Origin: Clostridiales bacterium
GTDB taxonomy: Bacteria > Bacillota > Clostridia > Christensenellales > Aristaeellaceae
Assembly (NCBI GenBank): GCA_012517815.1
Contig: JAAYUF010000113.1
Coordinates: 1 to 64,000 of the forward strand
Length of the DNA stretch: 64,000 nucleotides
Direction of reading: 5' to 3'
The translations under genes and the position numbers were made by a program. Shown in pieces: positions 19,662-29,574 of the stretch. The notes under the pieces are model-generated. The model saw only the letters and a list, made by a program, of their open reading frames with translations. It did not search any database and had not been told where the DNA came from. How positions within the stretch are numbered: position 1 is the first letter of the stretch; each line of letters opens with the position of its first letter.

Positions 19662-21038
19662 GTGAATCGGGAAACGGATACGCGCACGATGCTTCTGACC
19701 GAACGCCCCTTCAGGCTGATGCTCTCGCTGAGCCTGCCCGCCATCATCGGCATGGTGGTCATCGGGCTGTATAACCTGATGGACGCGGTCTTCGTCGGGC
19801 AGATGATCGGCCCAAGCGCCATGGGCGCGGTAACGGTAGCCTATCCCTTTACATTGGTCAACAACGGCATCGCGACGCTGCTGGGCGTAGGCTCCGCCTC
19901 GGTGCTCGCCCGCGCCATCGGGAAGATGGATCAGGCGACGGTGGACAGGGTCATGGGCAACCTGTCGATGTGCGTGCTGGTCCTGTCCCTGATCGTCACC
20001 GCGGCGGGCATGGTTTTCACCCGCCGGATTCTCGCGCTCTCCGGCGCCGAGGGCGAGATTCTGTCGCAGGCCGAGCGTTATCTGCGCATCATCTACGCGG
20101 GCTCCCTGTTCGTCAACTTCGCGCAGGCCGCCAACATGGTCATGCGGGGCGAAGGGCTCTTAAAGCGCGCCATGCTGATCATGGGAATCGGCGCGGTTTT
20201 AAACATTGCCCTGGATCCTCTTTTCATCGCATTGACCCATCGCGTGGAGGGGGCCGCGTATGCCACCGTTCTCGCCCAGGCCGTACAGGCGGCCATCACC
20301 CTTTGGTATTTCGCAAAGAAGAGCAAAATCGTTCGCATCCGCCGCGTGCGCGTCGACGGGCGCATCCTCCCGGAGGTGCTGGGCGTAGGCGTCTCCGCCA
20401 TGCTGATGCAGGTGATGCAGATGGTGCAGCAGACCATCATGTACAACGTGGCGGCCCAGTACGGCGGCGATTCGTGGCAAATTCTTCTGGGAGCGTGCCT
20501 ACGCATTCAGGCGTTCGCGTTCATCCCGCTGTGGGGCCTCAGCCAGGGCTTCCAGCCCGCCGCGGGCACCAACTACGGCGCGGAGCAATTCGCGCGCGTG
20601 CGGCAGATGATGAGGGTGTTCCTTCTGGGCGGGACGGTGCTCTCGCTGGCGTTCTACCTTCCGGTGATGCTCAACCCCAGGGCGGTGCTCTCCCTGTTCA
20701 TCACCGACGCGGCCATCGCGGGTATGGGCGTTGGAAGCCTCCGGCTGTTTTTCTCCACCTATATCATCCTTCCGCTCATGATCCTGTCCATCACCCTGTT
20801 CCAGTCCATCGGCAAGGGCGGAAAAGCGGCGCTGCTCACCATCCTCAGGCAGGTTGCGCTGTTTATCCCGCTGTGCCTTCTCTTGCCTAGGGTCGGCGGC
20901 CTGGGCGTGCAGGGCGTGTTTCTCGCGCCGGTGATCACCGACCTTGGGGTGCTTGTCATATGCGTGGTCATGACGGGGCGCGAGCTGAAGAAAACGCTGC
21001 CCCTTGCCAAAAGCGCCCTTGGTTCGACGGCCCCGTAA
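19662..21038 (+). CDS. MATE family efflux transporter
   Basis: MLSLSLPAIIGMVVIGLYNLMDAVFVGQMIGPSAMGAVTVAYPF; 12-TM pattern; GTG start. Confidence 0.93.
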   Translation: MNRETDTRTMLLTERPFRLMLSLSLPAIIGMVVIGLYNLMDAVFVGQMIGPSAMGAVTVAYPFTLVNNGIATLLGVGSASVLARAIGKMDQATVDRVMGNLSMCVLVLSLIVTAAGMVFTRRILALSGAEGEILSQAERYLRIIYAGSLFVNFAQAANMVMRGEGLLKRAMLIMGIGAVLNIALDPLFIALTHRVEGAAYATVLAQAVQAAITLWYFAKKSKIVRIRRVRVDGRILPEVLGVGVSAMLMQVMQMVQQTIMYNVAAQYGGDSWQILLGACLRIQAFAFIPLWGLSQGFQPAAGTNYGAEQFARVRQMMRVFLLGGTVLSLAFYLPVMLNPRAVLSLFITDAAIAGMGVGSLRLFFSTYIILPLMILSITLFQSIGKGGKAALLTILRQVALFIPLCLLLPRVGGLGVQGVFLAPVITDLGVLVICVVMTGRELKKTLPLAKSALGSTAP

Positions 21039-21087
21039 CGCCGCCGCGGATCCCGCGCCGCGTTGCCTGCGCGGGATGGGCAAACGC

Positions 21088-21120
21088 GAGGGGGAAGGCC
21101 CGGCGCGGGCCTTCCCCCTC
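21088..21120. terminator. Bidirectional terminator hairpin
   Basis: gagggggaaggcccggcgcgggccttccccctc between convergent genes. Confidence 0.7.
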
Positions 21121-21123
21121 GCC

Positions 21124-21915
21124 CTATTTAAAGCCGAACAGAATCGCGGAACCCCTAAGCATCAGCCGCTTTGCTTCTTTGGGGCGCATGAACCTGCCGT
21201 TTGTCGTATCGATCAGCGCAACCTTGCGGTAGCCCCGTTTCTTCAGCTCCTGCGCAAACGCGCTCATGTCGCCGAATTTTCGCGGGGTCATCAGGTCGTG
21301 GATCGCAAAAACGCCGCCCGGCCTGAGCACGCGGAGCGTTTCAAGCAACAGCTTCTGCCGGTCCCTGGCGGGCACGTTGTGGTATACGTAGTTGCTCGTC
21401 ACGGCGTCGAAGCTCCCGTCGGGAAAGTCGAGCCTGACCGCGTTGCCTTTGACAAAAACCGTATTCGTTACCCCTTCCGCCCTGGCGTTGCTTTCGCAGA
21501 GCCGTCGGCTGTAGGAAGCGTATTCCTTTCCCCATCGGTCAAGGCCCGTCACGGCGCAGCCGGGATTTCGCTTGGCGCAGGCAATGGTCAGGGCGCCGCT
21601 TCCGCAGCCGACATCCAGTATCTTTCCTCCGTCGGGTACCGAGACGTATTGCGCGAGCCCCTCGACGATTTTTCTGGAGAGCTGCCTTTGCCCGCCGTAC
21701 GAAAACGCGCGGTATGCCCGAACGCACCAAACGGAAAAGCCCGCGCAAACCACAAAGGCGATTCCAAAGACAGCCGACATGAACGCCCTCAGGATCCCGT
21801 TTGGCAGCGCGCCGGTCGCCGCGCAAACGATCGTTCCCGCACACGTAAGCGCGGTGGCGCCCAGAATCCCGGCAACCATCCCTTTGGGTACCCAGTTTTG
21901 ATAATCAGGCTTCAT
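21124..21915 (-). CDS. Class I SAM-dependent methyltransferase with N-terminal TM segments
   Basis: ILDVGCGSGALTIACAKRNPGCAVTGLD, FDAVTSNYVYHNVPARDRQKLLLETLRVLRPGGVFAIHD. Confidence 0.88.
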   Translation of the reverse strand: MKPDYQNWVPKGMVAGILGATALTCAGTIVCAATGALPNGILRAFMSAVFGIAFVVCAGFSVWCVRAYRAFSYGGQRQLSRKIVEGLAQYVSVPDGGKILDVGCGSGALTIACAKRNPGCAVTGLDRWGKEYASYSRRLCESNARAEGVTNTVFVKGNAVRLDFPDGSFDAVTSNYVYHNVPARDRQKLLLETLRVLRPGGVFAIHDLMTPRKFGDMSAFAQELKKRGYRKVALIDTTNGRFMRPKEAKRLMLRGSAILFGFK

Positions 21916-22216
21916 GTGCCTCACGATCCTTTCCATTCGAGCAGGGCTTCCGGCAAGCAAAGCACGCCGTCGATTTGCCGCCTCCGCGACCATCCGCTCC
22001 GAAAAACGCCGTCGCCTCCCAACGCCCGGCGGTTCCGGCAATCCGGAAGGTAAGCTGCCCGCTGCCACAGCCCAGTTCGAGCACGCTCATCTCCCGGGTC
22101 AGGTAGCGCCTGCACCGGCCGCCGATCGCATCGCAGGGCGGGCCCGCGCGGCGCATCAGGGGCGCGTACAGCCTTGCCGCGCGCTGCCGGAAGCGCTTGT
22201 TGATCCTTTGTTTCAT
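21916..22216 (-). pseudogene. 5' fragment of a second SAM methyltransferase, frameshifted and truncated
   Basis: MKQRINKRFRQRAARLYAPL...MSVLELGCGSGQLTFRIAGTAGRWEAT then +1 frame FSERMVAEAANRR; no C-terminal domain. Confidence 0.6.
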
Positions 22217-22246
22217 CGGCCTTTCTCCTTCCTGTTCGATTTGGCA

Positions 22247-22262
22247 GTTAGTCTACACTAAC
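22247..22262. promoter_or_regulatory. Inverted repeat GTTAG-N6-CTAAC upstream of methyltransferase region
   Basis: gttagtctacactaac. Confidence 0.45.
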
Positions 22263-22504
22263 CGCCGGTCAAAAAAAGAACCGTTCTCAAAGCCACAGAA
22301 ACAGCCTTTCCCGACCGATCCCATGCTATCACTCCTTCGGCATGCTTGTCAACCATTTCCTGCAAGGGCGCGCGCGATGGGGTAAGAACAGCCGGCCTTG
22401 CCGCCTCCCGAACGCAGCGGGGATGCGCCGACGCGTTCGAAGCTTCTCAAAGCAGGCCGGTCGGCCCCGCCTCCTCCAGGCGCCCGCGTCAACCCGCGCG
22501 ATCG

Positions 22505-22543
22505 GAAGCGGGGAGACGGCCGCTTCGGGCCGTCTCCCCGCTT
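22505..22543. terminator. Long hairpin
   Basis: gaagcggggagacggccgcttcgggccgtctccccgcttc. Confidence 0.55.
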
Positions 22544-22873
22544 CCTTTCAGCTAAGTGAGGCACGGGCGCAAAGGAAAAAGGACACGGTGAAACCCGTGT
22601 CGAAGCACTGCGTACGAGCATGGCCCCGGCACGCGGACCGCACCCGGCTTTGTGCATGCGCCCAAAACGGGAAGCGCGCCCCGTAAGGCAACCCGCGACA
22701 CGCGGGCACGCGAAAACGGGTATGAGAAGCAAAAGGCAAAGGGCATCCGCGGACGCCGCGCCGCACCCCTTCCGCCAGGCAGCGGGCCCGCGGCCGGCCG
22801 GTCGGGTGTGCCGCACGCGATGCATCCTTCCGGATCAGGGCGAAAAACGACGCGTTGCCGTTCGCGCGAACCC

Positions 22874-22883
22874 AAAACGTTTC
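22874..22883. promoter_or_regulatory. LacI-type operator-like site O1
   Basis: aAAACGTTTc, exactly 100 bp from the second site. Confidence 0.5.
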
Positions 22884-22905
22884 ATACGTCGGCCTATGTT
22901 TCCTG

Positions 22906-22934
22906 TTGACACAATCGGCCTTACCCATTACTAT
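22906..22934 (+). promoter_or_regulatory. Sigma-A-type promoter upstream of GH36 operon
   Basis: TTGACA - 17 - TACTAT. Confidence 0.7.
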
Positions 22935-22973
22935 ATCAATCAAATGAAGCCATGTGCCTTTGGCGCACAAAGG

Positions 22974-22983
22974 GAAACGTTTC
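22974..22983. promoter_or_regulatory. LacI-type operator-like site O2
   Basis: Perfect palindrome GAAACGTTTC. Confidence 0.55.
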
Positions 22984-23163
22984 GGTATTCAGGCGAAACA
23001 CAGGCTCGCCGGCCGAACCGCCGCCACGCGGAGAGCCGAAAACGCCCCCGCGCGATCCGGGCCGCGACGTGAGGGCGCGCACCCCTGAAACGGCGCAAAA
23101 CCCCTACACCCCCGAACGCATGTCCGCCGGTTCCCCATTTTCTTTTGAAGGGCAGGACCAACC

Positions 23164-25290
23164 ATGACCACACTGCTGTCCGAGATCATCCTGGGGGATA
23201 TGGCCGTGCAATACCATCTGGATGATGAAACCCAACGGGTCGGCCTGCAACTGATGCCCCAGGGCATGCAGGAGCGCGCGCAAGCCAAGCGGCAGGAGCT
23301 GGATCCGCTGGTACAGCTGATGATCCAGGGGGACGGCTTCCCCAACGGCTTTGCCAACGGGCATACCCTGCGCAACGGTTCCACGGTAAACCGCTTCCGC
23401 TACGCGGGGCAGACGGTCGCGCAGGCGCAAAACCTGCGGCACATCGTTACCACGCTGCGCTCGGAGGACGGGCAGCAGGTCACGCATACGCTGACGCATG
23501 ACCGGCGCTTCGGCGGGGTACAGATCGTCACGGCCTATCAAAACAACGGCGACCGCCCCGTAACGCTCTCCCTGCTCAGTAGCTTCTGCCTGGGCGGCCT
23601 GACGCCCTTCATCGCCGGCGACGCGCCGGAGAGCCTCGTCATCCACCGCCTTCGCAGCAGGTGGAGCAACGAGGCGCGCCTGGAAAGCATCCCGGCGGAG
23701 GACCTGCAGCTGGAGCCCAGCTGGTCGGGCTACGGCGTGGCCTGCGAGCGTTTTGGACAAACAGGTTCAATGCCCGTGCGCAGGTTTTTCCCGATGGTGG
23801 TCGTGGAAGACACGCGCAGCCATGTGTTCTGGGGCGCGCAGCTGGCCTGCCCCTCCTCCTGGCAGATGGAGCTGTACCGGCGCGACGACGCGCTTTGCGT
23901 TTCGGGCGGGCTGGCGGATGAGGATTTTGGCCACTGGCAAAAAACCTTGCTGCCGGGGGAGGCCTTTACGGCCCCCGCCGCGACCCTATCGGTTTGCGCC
24001 GGCACGCTGGACGACCTGTGCGACCGGCTGACAGCCATGCACAGCAGGCCGCTGGAGCGCCTGGCCATGCCGGCGCGGCTTCCCGTGGTGTTCAACGAGT
24101 TTTGCACCACCTGGGGCAACCCGTCCAGCGGCAACATCCGGCGCATCCTTTCCCTGCTGCGGGGGCGGGATATCGACTATTTCGTGATCGATTCCGGCTG
24201 GTACGCCGATGAGGTCAAGGGCTGGGAAGCGAACATGGGCGACTGGGACATCAACGGCCGGCTGTTCCCCGACGGGCTGGAGGCAACGGTGGCGGAGATC
24301 CGCGAGGCGGGGCTCAAGCCGGGCATCTGGTTTGAACCGGAGGTGTGCGGGCAGGACGCAAGGGCGTTTCAGGAGACCCGTCACCTGCTCAGGCGTCACG
24401 GGGCGCCCATCACCGTTGGCAAGCGCCGTTTCTGGGATCTCTGCGACCCGTGGGTGCAGGCCTACCTGAAGGACCGTGTCGTGGGACTGCTGCGGCGTTA
24501 CGGCTTTTCGTACGTCAAAATCGACTATAACGACAGCATCGGCATCGGGTGCGATCACCCGGATGGGCCGGGCGAGGGGCTGCGGCTGAACCAGCTTGCC
24601 GCCAGAGACTTTCTGGCAAGCATCCCCGAAGCCTTGCCGGGCATCGTGCTGGAAAACTGCTCCTCCGGCGGGCACCGCCTGGAACCCTCGTTTCTGGGCA
24701 TCAGCCAACTATCCTCGTTTTCGGACGCGCACGAGGTGCGGGAGATCCCCATCGTCGCGGCCAATCTGCACCGCGCCATGCTGCCACGCCAGAGCCTGAT
24801 CTGGGCGGTGCTGCGCAAGCAGGACAGCCCCAAGCGCCTGGCCTGGTCGCTGTGCGCCACATTCCTGGGCGTGATGTGCCTTTCCGGCGATGTGTACGAC
24901 CTCAGCGAGGCGCAGTGGAGCATCGTGGAGGAGGGCATCCGGTTCTACCGCATGGTATCCCCCATCATTGAGGACGGCGTGAGCCTGCGGCACGGGCCCG
25001 CCGTCGCCAGCTACCGCCACCCCAAAGGCTGGCAGGCGCTGGAGCGCACCACCCGGGATGGAAAGGAAAAGCTGATCGTCGTGCACGTGTTTGACCGGGA
25101 GGAAGTTGCCATCGACCTGCCGCTGGATGGCGCATACCGAATCCATGCGCAGTTTGGCGACGCTTCCTGCCGCGCGGCCGTCCGGGAGGGCCGGCTCGCG
25201 CTCGCGCTGGCCAACGGCGCGTTCGCGCTCTGCCTGCGCGGGGAGCCATCCTGTTGCCCATCAGGCCGCCTCCCTCTTGCGGCGCTTTGA
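23164..25290 (+). CDS. Alpha-galactosidase, GH36
   Basis: FVIDSGWYAD...LKPGIWFEPEVCG...RRYGFSYVKIDYNDSIGIGCD...ENCSSGGHRLE. Confidence 0.93.
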   Translation: MTTLLSEIILGDMAVQYHLDDETQRVGLQLMPQGMQERAQAKRQELDPLVQLMIQGDGFPNGFANGHTLRNGSTVNRFRYAGQTVAQAQNLRHIVTTLRSEDGQQVTHTLTHDRRFGGVQIVTAYQNNGDRPVTLSLLSSFCLGGLTPFIAGDAPESLVIHRLRSRWSNEARLESIPAEDLQLEPSWSGYGVACERFGQTGSMPVRRFFPMVVVEDTRSHVFWGAQLACPSSWQMELYRRDDALCVSGGLADEDFGHWQKTLLPGEAFTAPAATLSVCAGTLDDLCDRLTAMHSRPLERLAMPARLPVVFNEFCTTWGNPSSGNIRRILSLLRGRDIDYFVIDSGWYADEVKGWEANMGDWDINGRLFPDGLEATVAEIREAGLKPGIWFEPEVCGQDARAFQETRHLLRRHGAPITVGKRRFWDLCDPWVQAYLKDRVVGLLRRYGFSYVKIDYNDSIGIGCDHPDGPGEGLRLNQLAARDFLASIPEALPGIVLENCSSGGHRLEPSFLGISQLSSFSDAHEVREIPIVAANLHRAMLPRQSLIWAVLRKQDSPKRLAWSLCATFLGVMCLSGDVYDLSEAQWSIVEEGIRFYRMVSPIIEDGVSLRHGPAVASYRHPKGWQALERTTRDGKEKLIVVHVFDREEVAIDLPLDGAYRIHAQFGDASCRAAVREGRLALALANGAFALCLRGEPSCCPSGRLPLAAL

Positions 25291-25359
25291 TGCGCTCATG
25301 AATTGCAATCGGATAACGCTGCCGATCAGGCTTTCGGCAGGAATGACGGGGATGAACCT

Positions 25360-27726
25360 ATGAATGAGACGGTCGTTGGCTCCAAGCCCATCCTGCATGT
25401 GGAACAGGTTGCGCAAAACATCGTGCACGTATCGTACGGCCCCAATAGCCAGTTGCCGGCGCAAAGCGACCTGATCGACCCGCGCTGGCGGCCCGACCCT
25501 GCCCAAGAACCGGTGGGCTTCGTGCGGGAAGCGGGCGGGATCCGCTTCCTCAACCGTCACGGGGACACCGTATTGGTGGCCGCGGAGCACACCCTGACGC
25601 CCAAAGCGGTTTACCGGTACGCCATCGACGGGGAGCCGGTCCTGCGCACCAAGCACACCGCCAACGGAGACGTGGCGTATATCGAAAACTCGCGGCAGGA
25701 GCCGGACGGCTTCGCCTTCCACGGCCGGCTCGGCTTCCGGGTCGCCCGGGGCGAGCACCTGTACGGGCTGGGGCAGCACGAGGATGGCCTTTTCGATTAT
25801 CGGGGGCGGCGCGAGTACCTGTACCAGACCAACATGAAGATCACGGTCCCGTTCCTGCTTTCCTCACGCAACTATGGGCTGCTGATCGATACCGAAACGG
25901 CGATGGTTTTTGACGAGCACGACGGCGCCATGGCGTTCGATCTGGAAACGGTAACCGCGCTTTCCTATTACGTAATCGTAGGCGACAGCTTCGACGGGAT
26001 CATCTTCAGCCTGCGGACGCTGACCGGGCGCGCGCCCATGCTGCCCCGCTGGGCGTTTGGATACGTGCAATCCAAGGAAAGGTACCGTTCCGCGGCCGAA
26101 CTGGTCGAAACGGCCGAGGCCTTCCGGGCGCGGAACATCCCGGTGGATTGCATCGTACAGGACTGGCACACCTGGGAGGCGGGGCTTTGGGGCGAGAAGC
26201 GCCCGGACCCGAAGCGTTATCCGGACCTGAAGGCGCTGGTGGCCGTGCTGCACCGGCTGCACGTGAAGCTGATGGTTTCGATTTGGCCCAACATGGCCGC
26301 GGCGGGCGACAACTACCGTGAGTTTGAGGAAAGCGGGCTGATGCTGCCCAACGCTTCCGTATATAACGCTTTTCAAGAGGCGGGCAGAGCGCTATACTGG
26401 AAGCAGTGCGAGGAAGCATGGTTTCGCGCCGGCATCGACGCGTGGTGGTGCGACAATGCCGAGCCGTTTTCGGACGCGGATTGGAACGGAGCGGAGAAAA
26501 GGCCGGAGGAACTGCGCTACCGCCTGATTGTGGCGGATTCCGAGAAATCGATGGATTGGACGCGCCTGAACACCTACGGCTTGTATCATGCCAGGGGCAT
26601 TTACGAAAACTGGCGCAGGCAGACCGAAGCCCGGCGCGTGGTCAACCTCACGCGCTCCACGTACGCCTCCGGCCAGCGGTACGGCGTGGTCGCCTGGTCG
26701 GGCGACCTGAGCGCGAAGTGGTCGGTGCTCAAGGCACAAATCGCCGAGGGCATCAAGTTTTGCATGAGCGGTCAGCCGTACTGGACCCTGGATATCGGCG
26801 GATTCTTTACCGTGAAGGACCGCTATGAGAACCGCGGCTGCGACCAGGCCGGCAATCCCGCCCCGCTGTGGTTCTGGAACGGCGATTATAACGACGGCGC
26901 AGACGATCTGGGATATCGGGAGCTGTATGTGCGGTGGCTGCAATTTGCGGTGTTCCTGCCCATGTTCCGCGCCCACGGCACCGATACGCCGCGCGAGCCC
27001 TGGCGGTTCGGGCAGCCGGGGGAACCGTTTTACGAGGCCATCGTTGCGTTTATCCGCCTGAGGTATCGGCTGCTGCCCTACGTTTATGCCACGGCGGCGG
27101 CGGTTTCCTTCCGCCATGGCACCATGCTGCGAAGCCTGATGTTTGACTTTCCGCAGGACGAGCGCGTCGCGGGCCTTTCCGACTGCTTCCTGTTCGGCCG
27201 CGCGCTGCTGGTGTGCCCCGTGACCGAGCCGATGGCCTACGGGCCGGGCAGCGCGCCGTTGCGCGGCGTCCGGCCAACGCGCAGTGTCTACCTCCCCGCG
27301 GGCTGTGTCTGGTACGATTTTTGGACGAATCGGGCCCTGACGGGCGGCCGCGACGAGTTGTGCGCGGCGCCGCTGGAACGCATCCCGCTATTTGTGCGGG
27401 CGGGCGCGATTGTTCCCGTGTCCGAGCCCCTCGCCTACGCGGACGAGCGCGGCGGCGAAGCGTCCGTGCTCTATGTTTACGACGGCGCGGACGGCGCCTT
27501 CACGCTCTACAACGACGCGGGCGACGGGTACGGCTATGAGCGCGGCGAATACGCCATGACGCCCGTATCATACAGCTGCTGCGACCAAACGCTGACCCTG
27601 GGCCGTGTGGAGGGCAGCTACCCCTGCCAGGCCGCTTACGCCGTCATGCTGGTTACGGACGGCTGCGTGCGCGATTGCGGCGTCGTGCGTTACCAGGGGG
27701 AGGAAACGACGGTCCGGCTCGCCTGA
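25360..27726 (+). CDS. GH31 family alpha-glucosidase/alpha-xylosidase
   Basis: LYGLGQHEDGLFDYRGR, PRWAFGYVQSKERY, DCIVQDWHTWE, DAWWCDNAEPF, FWTLDIGGFF-like segment, LPYVYATAAAVSFRHGTMLRSLMFDFP. Confidence 0.93.
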   Translation: MNETVVGSKPILHVEQVAQNIVHVSYGPNSQLPAQSDLIDPRWRPDPAQEPVGFVREAGGIRFLNRHGDTVLVAAEHTLTPKAVYRYAIDGEPVLRTKHTANGDVAYIENSRQEPDGFAFHGRLGFRVARGEHLYGLGQHEDGLFDYRGRREYLYQTNMKITVPFLLSSRNYGLLIDTETAMVFDEHDGAMAFDLETVTALSYYVIVGDSFDGIIFSLRTLTGRAPMLPRWAFGYVQSKERYRSAAELVETAEAFRARNIPVDCIVQDWHTWEAGLWGEKRPDPKRYPDLKALVAVLHRLHVKLMVSIWPNMAAAGDNYREFEESGLMLPNASVYNAFQEAGRALYWKQCEEAWFRAGIDAWWCDNAEPFSDADWNGAEKRPEELRYRLIVADSEKSMDWTRLNTYGLYHARGIYENWRRQTEARRVVNLTRSTYASGQRYGVVAWSGDLSAKWSVLKAQIAEGIKFCMSGQPYWTLDIGGFFTVKDRYENRGCDQAGNPAPLWFWNGDYNDGADDLGYRELYVRWLQFAVFLPMFRAHGTDTPREPWRFGQPGEPFYEAIVAFIRLRYRLLPYVYATAAAVSFRHGTMLRSLMFDFPQDERVAGLSDCFLFGRALLVCPVTEPMAYGPGSAPLRGVRPTRSVYLPAGCVWYDFWTNRALTGGRDELCAAPLERIPLFVRAGAIVPVSEPLAYADERGGEASVLYVYDGADGAFTLYNDAGDGYGYERGEYAMTPVSYSCCDQTLTLGRVEGSYPCQAAYAVMLVTDGCVRDCGVVRYQGEETTVRLA

Positions 27727-27738
27727 CGAAAGGAGCGC

Positions 27739-29574
27739 GTGGCATTGCATAAGCTCATTTTGGAAAACAAATTTTATCTGAAGCTGATGCTTACGTACTG
27801 CCTGGTCATCTTTCTGGGGTTTGGCCTCACGTCCTATCTGGTCACGTCCAACATGGTCGATATCCTCACCGCCATGGAATCCCGCTTCGACAGCGAGGTG
27901 ATCCAGAAGGTGCTGACCTACAGCGACGAGCGGTATCAGGATATCACCAATATCTTCGTGCGCCTGTACCAGAAACAGTATTTCAACAACAACACCAGCA
28001 TCGTGGATTTCATTAACCCCGTGCGGGAAGCCCAGCGCAACGACAGCTCCAAATCGGTGTCGATCACAAGCTACCTGCAGGATACCTGCAGCGCCAACAC
28101 GGCCATTGCCGATATCCTGCTGATCGACTACCATGACCGCCAGGTTTACTTCTGCTCCAACATCCACAACCGGGACGTGTCCCTGGGGTACGATTTTTTC
28201 CGACTGGACTTCATCGGAAGCGGTCAGGTGCACAACCGCACGGAGATTGTGCCCAACTATATCCCGGACTACATCAGTTCGGCAAGCATCAACAATTTCC
28301 CGGTGATCAGCTACAAAATCTTCCTGTTTGACGAAAACTCCGTCCGCTTTGACGAGCCGCTGGGCATGGCCGTGGTAAACATGAGGGCGGATTTTTTCGC
28401 AAACGCCTATAAGGATTCCTCCAGTTTTCTGGGGCAGATCTACGTGATCGAGCGGGGCGGGATAACGCTCTTTGACTCCTCGCGCGCGGTCACGGGGCAG
28501 CCCTTTCCCTACGGCGATTTTCAGGCGACCCGGTTGGACGATCTGGCGACCAACAGCCGCTACATCGTCAACAAGCGCTATTCGGAGAAAAGCGGCTTCA
28601 CGTTTGTGGATATCGTGGACATGCGCATCATCGAAAAGGAGACCGACCGCATCCGCCTGAGCATCAACAACGTAATCGCCGCCTGCATCGCGCTGGCGCT
28701 GGCCATCGGCCTGGTATCGGCCGCCATGCTCTCCAAGCGCATCAAGGCGCTGGTCCATAACATGAAGGATGTGGAAAGCGGAAAGCTGGACACGCACATC
28801 GTGGTGGGGTCCAAGGATGAGATCGGCTACCTGGAGCAGAGCTTTTCCACGATGTGCGCCAAGCTGGCCGCGTACATCCAGAACGTGTATGTGTTTGAAA
28901 TCCGCACCAAAACGGCCGAGCTCAACGCCCTGCAGGCGCAGATCGATCCGCACTTTCTTTTTAACACCCTGGAGTCCATCCGTATGACGGCGCAGATGAA
29001 CCAGGACACGCAAACCGCCAAAATGATCCATATTCTGGGCAACATGTTTCGCTGGAACATCAAGGCCAAGGGCATCGTCGTGGATCTGAAGGAGGAAATC
29101 GACTATGTGCGCTCCTACATCGAGCTGCAACAGCTGCGCTACAGCAACGCCTTTGACGTGACGCTGGACCTGAGCAGCAGCATTCTGAAACTGGGGGTGC
29201 TGAAGCTTACCCTGCAACCCATTGTAGAAAACGCCATCCAGCACGGCATGCAGGAAATGACCGCGGGAGGGCATATCGCCGTGGGAGGAACGATCGTGGA
29301 CCACAGGCTGGTGCTTACGGTGACCGACAACGGCAAAGGCATGGACGAGGAGAAAGTGAAAGCCATCACGGCCACCCTGACCCGGAGCTACGATGTGGAG
29401 CCAACCTCCAGCATCGGCCTGAGCAACGTGCACCAGCGCAACTGCATTCTGTTTGGCGAAGGATACGGCATCCGCATCTATAGCGGCGTCGGCCGCGGAA
29501 CGCGGGTGGAACTGACGCTTCCCGTGATGTCGAGGGAGGAGATGGAGCGATATGTACAGGGTATTCCTCGTTGA
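27739..29574 (+). CDS. YesM-type sensor histidine kinase (HAMP, His_kinase)
   Basis: ALQAQIDPHFLFNTLESIRMTAQMN, VDNGKGM-type DNGKGMDEE; GTG start. Confidence 0.93.
   Translation: MALHKLILENKFYLKLMLTYCLVIFLGFGLTSYLVTSNMVDILTAMESRFDSEVIQKVLTYSDERYQDITNIFVRLYQKQYFNNNTSIVDFINPVREAQRNDSSKSVSITSYLQDTCSANTAIADILLIDYHDRQVYFCSNIHNRDVSLGYDFFRLDFIGSGQVHNRTEIVPNYIPDYISSASINNFPVISYKIFLFDENSVRFDEPLGMAVVNMRADFFANAYKDSSSFLGQIYVIERGGITLFDSSRAVTGQPFPYGDFQATRLDDLATNSRYIVNKRYSEKSGFTFVDIVDMRIIEKETDRIRLSINNVIAACIALALAIGLVSAAMLSKRIKALVHNMKDVESGKLDTHIVVGSKDEIGYLEQSFSTMCAKLAAYIQNVYVFEIRTKTAELNALQAQIDPHFLFNTLESIRMTAQMNQDTQTAKMIHILGNMFRWNIKAKGIVVDLKEEIDYVRSYIELQQLRYSNAFDVTLDLSSSILKLGVLKLTLQPIVENAIQHGMQEMTAGGHIAVGGTIVDHRLVLTVTDNGKGMDEEKVKAITATLTRSYDVEPTSSIGLSNVHQRNCILFGEGYGIRIYSGVGRGTRVELTLPVMSREEMERYVQGIPR

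Noticed and set aside
22348-23072. Several 100-158 aa ORFs before the GH36 gene
   Set aside because: Overlapping in many frames, R/A/G-rich, no SD or motif; region contains a hairpin and promoter/operators instead.
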